A stretch of DNA of 64,000 nucleotides from Zonotrichia leucophrys gambelii. Its lineage: Eukaryota; Chordata; Aves; Passeriformes; Passerellidae. Every line of letters begins with the position of its first letter. Position 1 is the stretch's first letter. The position numbers and the translations under genes are program-made. The notes below the pieces were generated by a model. That model made no database searches. It had not been told where the DNA came from and was given only the letters and a program-made list of their open reading frames with translations. Below are positions 12,317 through 24,638 of this stretch, piece after piece. The DNA lies in assembly GCF_028769735.1 (NCBI RefSeq), contig NC_088174.1, positions 1,199,501 to 1,263,500 of the forward strand, written 5' to 3'.

Positions 12317-12451
12317 GCCAAGGCACTCGGAGCGGAGGAGCTGCAGCCCGAGCAGCAGAAGGGTTTGATGTCCCCGTGCTTGCACAACTCCGAGGTGCAG
12401 CGTTCCCACGGGCAGTTTTAGGGCACGGAGCACCGGGGGCTCAGCGGTGCC
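12317..12451 (-). pseudogene. Degenerate duplicate of the KLF8 zinc-finger exon
   Basis: Aligns with the last KLF8 exon (15518-15680) and continues into the intron upstream of it. Shared blocks include gagcagcNgaagggtttgat and the stretch around ggtgcagcNttcccacg. The minus-strand frame still reads KHGDIKPFCCSGC beside KLF8 [13 protein letters not shown]. It has lost about 32 bp between fingers 2 and 3, has a TAA where KLF8 has the finger-2 tyrosine, and has lost two zinc ligands. Because intron sequence is included, it arose by DNA-level duplication rather than retroposition. It lies 3 kb downstream of KLF8 on the same strand. Confidence 0.75.
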
Positions 12452-13424
12452 ACGGCGGCTCAGGGCGCTCGGGGAAGCTCCCACAGCACGGGGATCCCTC
12501 GGCTCCTCCTCCGGCCGTGGCTCAGCGCGGGCCGCTGGCGCCACCGGGTGCCCGAGCGCTGCCAGCGGGTGCCAGCAGCGCCCGGCCGGGTTCGGGGTGC
12601 GAGCAGCGCCCACCGGGACCCCCCAGCAGCCCCAGGCACCGCCGGGGTCCCAGCCCCACACACGGACTGCGGAGCGCTGGGGGTGCTCAGGAGGGGGGGA
12701 CACCCCATGACCAACCTGGGCAACGAAGGGTCCCTCCGAGCAAGGCTTTGCTTACCAGCACCCCAAAAAAGGGAAGCACAGAGCCTAATGTCCCAAAGTG
12801 CCACCCTGAACCTTAACACAGGGTGACAGCACCCCTGAAGAGAGCCCTGTCCCCCTAAAGAGCGCCCTGTCCCCCAAAGGGCACTTGTCCCCCTGAAGAG
12901 TGTCCCATCCCATTAAAGGGCACCTCCCGAGAGCCCCCCGTGCCCCCAGAGGAAACCCTGACACACACTGCCAGCACCCTGTGCCCCCAAGGGACCCCCA
13001 GGCTCTGGCACTGCCAGCACCCCCAGTGACACCCCCGAGGGTGCCCACAGGGGAGCCCCGGGGGGGACGAGGAGCCGATTTGGGCAGAGGGTCCCCGTGG
13101 CACCTCATGCCGGGGGCCCCACGCGTGTCCCGGGTGGGGTTGGGGGTCCCGCTTGTCCCTCGGTTGTCCCTCGTTCCCGCTGGCCGTGCTGTGGGTGGGG
13201 CCGGGCCCTTTCTGAAGCTCCACCCTCAGCCGAGCCCAGGTGGCGCCACGGGGCTCTTCAAAAGGTGACAGAATTCCCAAATCCTCCAAAAGTAGGATTT
13301 TTTCATTTCTGTAAGGAGTATTTTTTATCTTTTCTTTGTAATTTTCCTCCCTGGAATGGGACATCTTTCATGTAAAATCCCCAAAAAGCTTCAACTGAAG
13401 AATTTTGAGATTTTTTTCCTTAGT

Positions 13425-14095
13425 ACTCCTTAGAGTCCTGTATCTGGGTTGTTCATCAGGATGATGAAGAGAACTGGGATGAGGCTGGAGCCCTGTGGCA
13501 CCCCAGTAATGAGAGGTGCCAGGCTGGTGTCACCCCACTCTGTCATCCTCAGTGCCCAACCCAGGAGCCCATCCCAGGTGTTTATCCAGCTGCAGCCTGG
13601 ACATTTTGTCCAGAAGGACCCTGGGAGAGACAGGAACAAAAGCTTTGCTGGAGTCCAAGAAGATTCCATCTCCTGGCTGTCCTTGCTCAGCCAGGTGGGA
13701 CAGACACCCTGTTGTGGGAGGCCATCAGGCTGGACAAGCAGCACTTCCCCTCATGGAGCTGAACCAATGACTGTGTTGTCTTCCAATACTTCCCAAAATC
13801 ATCTTTTCCATGATTTTTCTGGGCACTGAAATGACACTGACAGCCCTGGGGGTTCCAGGGTCCTCCTTCTTACCATTCTGGAAATCAGGACAACAGTCCC
13901 CAGTTTCCAGCCAGCTGGGACCTCCTGGAGTCCCAAACCATTCAAAATCATCAAGAGAGCCTTTGTGATGGCATCAGCAACTCTTGGAGCGTTCTCAGAT
14001 GAATCCCACCAGGTCCCAAAGGGATTTGGAGGGATCCAGCTGGAGCAGGAGATCCTGCACAAGTTCATTCCAGATCATTCCTGCTCGTCCAGCTC
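13425..14095 (-). mobile_element. CR1 reverse-transcriptase remnant
   Basis: The minus strand encodes decayed CR1 ORF2. The fragment near 13.5 kb contains TGVPQGSSLIPVLFIILMN, matching the RT motif GVPQGS-LxPxLF. The adjacent 13.8-14.0 kb part matches the upstream RT region. Frames are interrupted; the element is dead. Confidence 0.8.
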
Positions 14096-15480
14096 AGGGC
14101 ACTGGGACTCCCTTGGTCCATCCTCTGCACACAGAGTGCCTTGAACAGCTCTGCCTTGTCCCTGTCCCCTGTGGGAGGTGACATCCCCACCCCAACCAGG
14201 CCAATCCATGCTATCCCTACAGTGTCTCTAGCCATCAATAGGTTTGAACAGGCATTCCCCAGCTGGCAGCTCTGCAGCCCAGCCCTGCAGGGTGGGTGGC
14301 TGTGCCAGGGGCAGTGCCAGCACTTCACCTGTGCCAGGGGCAGTGCCAGCACTTCACCTGTCCCCAGCCAGACTCTCCCTCAGGCCATGGCATCAGGGAC
14401 CACCTCAGGCCAGGGACAAGCTCTGCCCAGGGCACACCTGGCTGGTGGATGGCAAGCTGAGGAAAAGCACTTTGCCAAGCAGCTGTGAGTTGTTTCCAGG
14501 GGCCACAGGTCCCTGAAGTGCCCTCCCCCAGCCTTTCCTCACACCAGTTCCCCCATCCCCACACAGCCAGGGCAAAGCACAGCTCAGAGGGAGTCTGGGA
14601 GCTGAGCATGGGAGGTGTCATGGTCCCCACCACCCAACAGCTCAGAGCATCCAACCCCAAATCCTGAAACCCTCCCAGCAACCAGCGGGGTTGGCTGGGG
14701 TGGGGGATGAAGAAACACTCCTCAAAAACCATTATTAAAAAGCAAAGCGTGTGGCCACAGCCGCTGGTTTAACTTAGAAACACTTCAAGTGGCCCAGAGT
14801 CTTCCAAAAAACCCGAGAGCTGCTGGCCCTCGTCCCCCCCCCCACCCTGTCCCACCCCCTTGTAGAATTCCATAAAAGAAAAGTTCCATGTTCCACAAAG
14901 TTTCCGTTTGTGTGGTGCTGATGGTCTTGTTTGTGGGTCACTGTTGGGTTGTTTCCCCCTTTCTTGATTCCTCTTTTCCTCCTGGCTCTCTGCACACCCA
15001 GCACTTCCCGTGAAGCCCAGCACGTGCTGAGGGACACACAGAGAGGTGATGTCCCTTCTCCTGCTGGGACAGCCTGGGGATGGAGCAGGAATGGCCATCA
15101 GCTCCTCCACCCATCACTCCCTGCCCCCGTCCTTGCCACGGCTCCCAGGGAGTGGCAGGGGACAGGGAGCACACGGAGGGGGGACAACAACGGGCAGGAG
15201 GCTGAAGAGCCAGAGGCAGCTGCTGGGTGAATTCCAGGTGAGGAGTCAAGGAGCCTCCAGGCGAGGACAAACCCAGGAATAAAAACAGCTGGGGACAAGA
15301 GAGAAGGGGCAGCAGTCCAGAATCCATTGTTTGCCGTCCCGTGCCGTGCCGTGCTGGCGGGGCTCCTGCAGCGGGCACGGCCCGGCCCCGGCGCTCCGCA
15401 GTCCCCGCCCCGCCGGAGCCGCGGGGTGTGGAGGATGGAGGGAGGGAGGCGCTGCCGGCTCCCAGCGCGGCGGGCACCGC

Positions 15481-17289
<1,809 letters not shown>

Positions 17290-17397
17290 GGCGGGCGTCG
17301 CCTTCCCCTGGCCCTGCAAGAGACCCGCAGTCCGTGAGGAGCCAGGGAAACTGAGGCACGGGGCGGGGGCGAAGGGGTTTTTTTAACGGGCTCTCAC

Positions 17398-18300
17398 CAA
17401 CCAACCGACCGGGGCGGCGCCTCGGGGCGGCTCCGGCGGGGCGTGGGGCCACCCGGGGGTCGCCGGGCCGGGCATGGCGGGGCCCGCCCGTGCCCTGAGG
17501 CGGGGCCGGGCCCGCCCGTCCCTCACGGACCCGCCCGGCCCCTCACGGCGGCGGCCGCGCGCGCCGAGGGCGGGAACCGCAGGCCCCGCCCCCCCGCCCG
17601 CGCCTTTGTGCCGGTCCGGGCCCGCCCCCCCGCGGGCGGGGCGTGGCGGGGGCGTGTCCCGCGCGCGGGGCGGTGGCGGCCCCGCCCCGCTCCTTCCCCC
17701 CGCGCCTTAAAGGGGCCGCGCCCCCCCGGCCCGCGCGCCCCCGCCCGGGGTCACTCACGGACTGACCCGCGGGGCTCCCACGCGTGTCCGCCGCGGCCGC
17801 AGCTCCCCCCCGCCGCCCGCAGCACCATCTCCCGGGCCGCGCCGCCCGAGGTGCGAACGGCCCCGCGGCTCCACCTGGGCTCGGCCGCGGGTGGAGCTTC
17901 TTAAAGGGCCCGGCCCGGCCCCCGCGGGAGGCACCGGGCACGGCCCCACCCGCGGCACGGCCGGCGCTGCGCCCCCGCGGGACCGCGACACGAGCGAGAG
18001 ACGGCAGGGACCCCCGGCCCCACCGCACCCCGCGCTGAGTCCCGGGGCACGCGTGGGGACGAGCGGTACGAGGGAACCCCCGGCCCAACGAGCTCCCCGT
18101 CACCCCCCGCGCTGCCCCGGGACCCCCCGGCGCTGCCCCCGGCCCCCCGCACGTACCTGCCCACGCAGGGACCGTCCCCGCCCGCGGAGCCCCCACGCAC
18201 CGGCCTCGCGCGGCGGCCCCGCCCCGCCACACCCAGCGCCGCGCCCCGCGCACACGGCCCGGCCCCGCCCGGGGGGGGCGGCGGCTACAGCGCGGCACCG
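17398..18300 (-). promoter_or_regulatory. KLF8 CpG-island promoter with two possible non-coding first exons
   Basis: Extremely CpG-rich sequence with several GC boxes, e.g. gggcggggc near 17636. Two donor sites would join the 17313 acceptor: gtgagt after 17759 and gtgaga after 17398. Each upstream exon has an ATG (about 17831 and 17476), but neither is in frame with KLF8 after splicing, so these would be upstream ORFs in the 5' UTR. No TATA box was seen. Start sites are inferred. Confidence 0.6.
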
Positions 18301-18475
18301 GCACCGAGCCCAGGCACCGGCACCGAACCCTCCCGATACCGGCAATGAACCCCCGGCACCGGCACAGGGTACCCGGAACCGGCACCGAACCCAAGGAACC
18401 GAACCCTCCCGATACCGGCACCGAGCCCAAAGCACCGGCACTGAATCCCCTCGGCACCGGCACGGAGCCCCCGCT
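18290..18475. repeat. GC-rich short tandem repeat upstream of KLF8
   Basis: Irregular repeats of caccggcaccgaaccc-like units, including two near-identical ccctcccgataccggca blocks, within the KLF8 CpG island. Confidence 0.75.
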
Positions 18476-18539
18476 CACACAGCGAACCCCGAATTCACCG
18501 TCCCCATAAAACCGGGTTCCCTCAAAGCGCCTCCACACT

Positions 18540-19160
18540 CAGGGCAGGGATCCCCCCAACAGAGGCACAGAGCCACGGAACCCCCAAACAGAGCCCCCCA
18601 CGAATCAACCCCAGGGACAGCCGGGAGCCCCCCAAACACACCGCAAAAAGAGCCAGACACATCCCCCTCCTCCCCAGAACCCTCCTCGTCACCTGGGGAC
18701 CCCCTGGCGCTCAGAGCCCCCTCCAAATAAACCGTAAACCCCCAAACAGCCCCAAACAGAGACTGACACCCCCCAGGACCCACATATTGGGGCGACCCTC
18801 CCCCAGCACAAACACTCAGCCAGGGACCCCCACCATAACCAGTCAAGGACCCCCAAAACATCCCACTCACACCCTCACAAACTACCAGCGCCCCCAAAAA
18901 CCTCCACTCTCAGGTAAGGACCCCCATAGACCCCCCCCTCAAATCCAGGGACCCCCAAAACACCCCCCAAAAAAGAGAGACACCCGTCAAACACCCCACG
19001 CTCAGTCAGGGATCCCCTGCAACACATCCCCAGGTCCTCGAAGCACCCCCTCTGGCCAGACCCCCCAAAAACACACCAGGGGACCCCCCCAGACAGACAC
19101 ACAACTGCCCCCCGCGCCTGGGGACCTCAGTGTCCCCCCAGGAGCGGCCCCTCACACCAG
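18540..19160. repeat. Degenerate C/A-rich minisatellite
   Basis: Recurring gggacccccaaaacaccccc-like units with variable spacers. Weakly ordered; no coding evidence seen. Confidence 0.6.
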
Positions 19161-19354
19161 GAGGGTCCCCACAAACAGGGTCATTGAGGGGGGGTGCAAA
19201 AGGGACACCCCGTCCTCCCCTGGGGACCCTCCCTTACCCAAATTTGGGGGTCCCTTGCACCCCAAAGCCCCGCGGGGGTGGGGGGTGCGGGATGGAGCAG
19301 CGGAGTGGGCGGGGGGGGGTGCTTGCTCGTTGCACCCCAAATTCCAGCACTGCT

Positions 19355-19400
19355 GGAACTCAGTTCACCCCTCCCGCCCTTTAGGGGTGAACTGAATTCC
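19355..19400. repeat. 18-bp hairpin (inverted repeat, 10-nt loop)
   Basis: GGAACTCAGTTCACCCCT (19355-19372) pairs with AGGGGTGAACTGAATTCC (19383-19400) with one mismatch. A second perfect palindrome, ccagcactgctgg, directly precedes it. Confidence 0.8.
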
Positions 19401-20369
19401 TCCGTCCTCAGCCCGGTGCACCCCAAAGTCAGCCAGGGGGGCGAGGTGGGGGCTCGGGGGCGCCCCCACAAACCCACATATCGGGGCGTGCTGTGCACCC
19501 TCCCAGCACTTTGTGTCCGCCACTCCAAGGGAATAATTGGTGCTCCCCCCGTTTTTAGCCCTAAACAGCTTAAGGAGGCATTTCGGGTGACCTTGGCCGG
19601 GGGGGTGAGCGTGGGAAAGCGCCCTCCACAGCCCCCTCCCACACCGCTTTGTCCCCTCAGCGTCCCCACCCCCTCCCCCCGCTGCGTGTCCCCCACCCGT
19701 GGGCGTGGGGGGGTCACACCCCGCCGCCGCCGCCACACCCCCCCGTGGAATTTCCTCCGCGCTCCACCCTCCGCCGGCGGCCGCTGGGGACACGGGGGGG
19801 TGAGCACGGAGGGGACACGGAGCGGGGACCCCCGTGGGGTGAGGGGCGCGGGGGGCACGGGGGGGGCCGGAGCCCGAGCGGGGCCTGTCCCTTTAAGAGC
19901 AAAGGGCGTGGGAGGGGAGGGCAGGGCGGGGCCGCTGTGACCTCCCGGCCGCGGGGGGGCGCCCTGCCCGGAAGCGCGCGCGGAGCATGGTGGGGGGGGG
20001 CACCCCACGCGCGACCCCCGCGTGAGGGGCGAGGGGGGAGGGGAGGCCTGAGGGGCGCGGGGGGCGGGGCCCTCCCCCTCCATCCCTCCCTCCCCTCCCC
20101 TCCCTCCCGTGTCCCCTCCCCCCGCCCGACCCCGCGCTCCCATCCCCCCCTCCCCCGGCCCCCCCACGCCCCCCACGCGCGCCCCCCGCGCCCCCGGCCC
20201 CACGCACCGGCCCCCGCGCCTCCTCCGAGCGCATCCCCGGCCGCCGCCGCCGCCGCTGCCCCCGGGGCGGTGCCGGGTGGGGCGGGGTGGGGCCCCCACG
20301 GGCGGGGAGGGGCCGCGTGGGGCGGAGCTCCCCTCCCCCACCCTCTTTTTTTTGGGGTGGGGGTGCCCC

Positions 20370-20440
20370 GCCCTTGAGATGACATCATCGGCAGCCAATG
20401 GGCGGCTCCCCTCGCATCCGGCGTTGCCATGGGAACGCGC
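20370..20440. promoter_or_regulatory. Compact promoter module: CRE-like, CCAAT and RFX X-box
   Basis: Within 60 bp are TGACATCA (20380-20387, ATF/CRE-like), CCAAT (20395-20399) and GTTGCCATGGGAAC (20423-20436), which matches the RFX X-box palindrome at all but one position. It sits at the edge of a CpG island (about 19.6-20.5 kb). X-boxes are typical of cilia genes, but no gene was recognised on either side, and the direction is unknown. Confidence 0.5.
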
Positions 20441-23024
20441 AGGATTTGGGGGAGGGGGGGTGGACCCCAACTTGCTCCCACCCCCCCACACGGAGTGCAC
20501 CCCAAAATCGGGGGTGGGCGGTGCTGGAGGGCTCAGCCCGGGGGAGCTCCTGGCACTGATGAAGGGGAGCAGAGACCCCTCCCACATTGGGGGTTTGGGG
20601 TTCTGTGCACCTCCACCCACAGGCGCTGGAGCACCCCCAAACCCAACACCCACGGGTGCCCTGGGGGCGCTGCCTGCACTGCCCCCCACACACAGGTGAG
20701 CCCCCAGGTATGTGGGGCACCCCCTCAGCACCCCGGGGGCTCTCCCAGGGTGGCGGGGTCCTGGCAGAGCTGGGGGAGCCTCTCCAGGGGCTGCAGCCCT
20801 GGGGGGGTCTGGGGGTCCCCTGGCCCCTTCCTGGGGGTGTCTGGGGGGGAACTGCCGGTGGGAATCCACCCCCACGCTCCCTGAACCCCACTGGTTTTCC
20901 AGCCCTCGTCCCAAGGGGACCTGGCTGCTCCCAGCGCTGTGTCCCCAGCCCTGGGTGTCCCCAGCCTTGAGATGTCCCCACCCTGCTCTGAGTTTGCCAG
21001 GCTGGGTTAATCACCCCATAACCCCCCCAAATTCAGGACTCTCACCCCCAGCCCTGCCCCAGCTCATCCCCAGGGATGGGAAATCCTGGGTAATGGGGAC
21101 TCAGCCAGGTCTACCCACAATGTCCCTGCCAGGGGTGGCTCCAGGAGCAGTCATGGCCACCAAGGGGGTGACCTTGGCACACACAGAGCTCATCCAGGGG
21201 TGAGGAGGGACCCCTGTGACACCCCCCACTTCTACCATACACAACCAGCACCAAACCAACCTTGTTTTGGCAAAAAGACCCTTTTCCCTCCTCAGGAAAC
21301 ACCAGGACAGGCTCAGGTGGGGACTCTCCCTCAGCCACCCTCCCCTGGGGAGCTTTTGGGGCCCTGCACCCACAGCACCCCCAGCCCAATGTCACCGAGC
21401 TGGAGGACCAGCAGCAGGCACAGGTGACCTCCCAAAAAGCACAGAAGAAAAGGGGGAGCAGGGCAGGGGTTTCCCCCAGGGCCCCTCTCCGGCTCCCCAG
21501 GGATGGATTTGGGCAGCAGGGGCAGGGAATGGTGTGGATGCTCCTCACGAGGTGCCCACAAGGCACAGTTCACCCCAGGGTGACTCTGGGGACTCTGTGA
21601 CCCCTGGAAGTGTTGGAGGAGCTAGTTCCAGCTGGAGAGCAGAGTGTGGCCACCACAGCCCCATGTCCACCCCCTCAGCAGCTCCTGGGGACAATTCTGT
21701 GCCACTAAAGAGGAAAAACAAGTGGCACCATCCCCAGGGAGACCCTCAGGAATTATTGACCCTACACAGCTCATCCTGGGGGAAACAGCCTGGGGCTGAC
21801 CCCACTGGAGCCACCCATGCTCCAAGGCAAGAAAGAAATGGTCAAAAAATCTGGAATAATCTCCAGTGCACAGCCTGTCCTGGGAACTCACCCCGGGCCC
21901 CAGAGCAGCTCCCAGGGAAAGGAACTGGGCCAGGGGGGGATTTATTCAGGATCTCCGTGACACATGGCATCGAGTTTCTCCTCATTACAAGGTCAAGTGC
22001 TGCAGGAAAAGGCTGGATCACGGCCACCTCATGCAGGTTTGGGATGTTTGTGGGAGAAACACCTGGAGCAGGCATCAATATTTTTTTTTCTGAGGGCAGG
22101 AGCTGCCAGAGAAAGTGGGAAGATGGTGATGAGCCTAATTTCCCAAATCTCCCTGCTCAGGATGGAAGGGGCCAGAGCAGCTACCAACCCCAGGCTCCCA
22201 AAAAGGCCTGGGATCTGCTTTGGGAAGGGACAAAGGACACACCTCGGTGCCAGGGAGCAGGCAGGGCAGGTGCTGCGACACAGCCACCCGTGTTTGTGCA
22301 CAGCGGCACCTCGGCCACAGCAAAAGGACCAGGCTGATTCCCACAGAGCCCCCAGACCCGTGCACTTCAGGAAAAGGGATTTGGGGTGGGAGAACAGCAG
22401 AACTTTACTCCAACCCCACTGGGGCACTGTCCCAGGAGCTCCAGCCCGGCCAGGATTTGGCTCCTGACAGCTCTGGCCATTTGTCCCTCACAGCTCTGTG
22501 TCACCTGCCCTCACTGCACACTCCCCTTTGACATCATCCCACTTCCATGTGCCGCTGTGGTTTGTTCCCAAAGGAAACCCAACTCCTGTCACCATGGCAA
22601 TGAGCAGCGTTCCCACCGCTCCCAGCAGGTGCCCAAAGCCCCTGGAACCGCGGCCTCTCCTGAAGCCCTTGCCCGTGGGATGGCATATTCCAGAGGCTCC
22701 AACACAGCTCCGCATCACCCTCTTGGGAAGCTGTGACATTCCCAGGCACGGGGCAGCTCCAAGGGGGAACAGCGGCTGTGTCGGGGCTGTTCCACGATTC
22801 CCACTCCAGCTATTCCACACCTGCACCCCGGCGAGCACAACCTCTGCCCCTGGCCGGCCATTCACAGCTCTCCAGGGGCTCCCTCGGAGCAGCTCCTCTC
22901 CCACGGGGACGATTCCCGTGGAGCTCCCCCAGCCCGAGGCACGGCAGCTGCCGGGTGGGCGGTGCGAGACGCGGGTGAGCGATTCCCGGAGGATGGAGCG
23001 GGGCTGCGAGCTCTTGTGCGGAGC
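20441..23024. other. No recognised gene; one exon-like segment
   Basis: An interval at 20623-20695 (plus) is bounded by cccacag and gtgagc and is open, near the unassigned promoter at 20.4 kb, but the peptide is not recognisable. Nothing else is supported. Confidence 0.4.
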
Positions 23025-23905
23025 CCTCAGGTTCTCTGGCCCTTTTATCTCCTCATTGCCCCTCCTGGACTCAAGTTCTCCGTCCCTTTTAGCTCCTTTC
23101 CCTCCCCTGGACTCAGGTTCTCCGTCCCTTTTATTTCCTCGTTCCCACTCCTGGACTCGCCCTGGAGGATTTCTCCCCTGGACTCAGGTTCTCCAACCCT
23201 TTTATCTCCTCATTCCCCCTCCTGGACTCAGGTTCTCCGTCCCTTTTATCTCATTCCCACTCCTGGACTCGGGTTTTCTGTCTCTTGTATCTCCTCATTC
23301 CCACTCCTGGACTCGTCCCGTTGGATTTCTCCCCTGGACTCAGGTTCTCCAACCCTTCTATCTCCTCATTCTCCCTCCTGGACTCAGGTTCTCCGTCCCT
23401 TTTAGCTCCTTTCCCTCCCCTGGACTCAGGTTCTCCGTCCCTTTTATTTCCTCGTTCCCACTCCTGGACTCGCCCTGGAGGATTTCTCCCCTGGACTCAG
23501 GTTCTCCAACCCTTTTATCTCATTCCCACTCCTGGACTCGTCCCGTTGGATTTCTCCCCTGGACTCAGGTTCTCCATCCCTTTTCTCTCCTCGCTGCCAC
23601 TCCCGGACTCGCCCCGGAGGATTTCTCCCCTGGACTCAGGTTCTCCAACCCTTTTATCTCCTCATTCCCCCTCCTGGACTCAGGTTCTCCAACCCTTTTA
23701 TCTCATTCCCACTCCTGGACTCGGGTTTTCTGTCCCTTGTATCTCCTCATTCCCACTCCTGGACTCGTCCCGTTGGATTTCTCCCCTGGACTCAGGTTCT
23801 CCAACCCTTTTAGCTCCTTTCCCTCCCCTGGACTCAGGTTCTCCGTCCCTTTTCTCTCCTCGCTGCCACTCCCGGACTCGCCCCGGAGGATTTGTCCCCT
23901 CCCAG
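23025..23905. repeat. Minisatellite, unit about 43 bp with variants
   Basis: Units built on cctggactcaggttctccgt followed by cccttttatctcctcattcc, interspersed with a second form containing ctcgtcccgttggatttctc. It gives open plus-strand frames up to 491 aa that are low-complexity and not a gene. Confidence 0.9.
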
Positions 23906-24185
23906 CGGGTGTGTGGGCAGGGATGCAGGGAAGAGCCAGGCGCGGAGGCACCACACCCATTTTTACACAGTAATTTGATGCAGCAAGAGAGAATAAAGGG
24001 AGGGAGATGCTGCCAAAGCGATTCCCAGTGAAACTCTGGAGTGGCTTTCAGCCAAATCCCCCCCAAAACCACACAAGGAGCCACCCAGCCCCTACAGCTC
24101 CTGCCTCCCAAAGCTGCCCCGGGATTCGGGAGAAAGCAAACCCACTTTGCAAAGCTCTCAGATCTGAAATCCCTGGTAGCAAAAA

Positions 24186-24191
24186 TTTATT
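24186..24191 (-). terminator. Candidate poly(A) signal for RRAGA
   Basis: AATAAA on the minus strand, about 350 nt after the stop codon, in an AT-rich patch. This is the first canonical hexamer downstream of the stop and would give a 3' UTR of about 370 nt. Usage is inferred. Confidence 0.6.
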
Positions 24192-24540
24192 TCCATGACC
24201 AAAGATGAGGAGAAATTTATAAACTTTTTCTAGCAACCATCCAAGGAAACAGTAAATATGCCATCAGCCGGCAGCCTCGCGTCCCGGAGGGCTCTGCCAC
24301 ACCCCCAGCGGGCACAGCACCCTCCGGCCTCCTTCCTTCCCCACCTGCCGTGCCAGGGAATCCGGGAAGCGCCGCGGCGGCTCCGGCCAGCCCCCAGCTC
24401 TAGTGTCCAACGTGATGAGGAGAAAAAACAAGCAGCACACTCATTTCAAAGCCCAACAAAGACATGGACAGTGTTAGATTCTCCTAAAAAGAAGCAGTCC
24501 CGGTGTGTTTTTTCTCCCCCCAAAGCGCCGGTGCCTGGGA

Positions 24541-24638
24541 TCAGCGCATGAGCAGGCTGTGCTTTGGTCCATCCACCCTCTCCAGCTTCTCAAAGTGTTT
24601 CCTGGCGTTCCGGATGTTGATCAGCGTGGCCGCGGAAG
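24541..24638 (-). CDS. RRAGA: RRAGA last coding exon and stop
   Basis: Encodes P282 to R313, ending GPKHSLLMR and TGA at 24543-24541. The C-terminus is the RagA form (RagB ends in QCLLMR). The 3' UTR probably runs left to the poly(A) signal near 24186. Confidence 0.95.

Noticed and set aside
19181..20914. 577-aa minus-strand open frame
   Set aside because: Stop-poor because the region is extremely GC-rich; composition is Pro/Gly/Arg/Ala with no recognisable domain.
22498..23973. 491-aa plus-strand open frame
   Set aside because: It runs through the 43-bp minisatellite and consists of its translated units; other frames are also open there.
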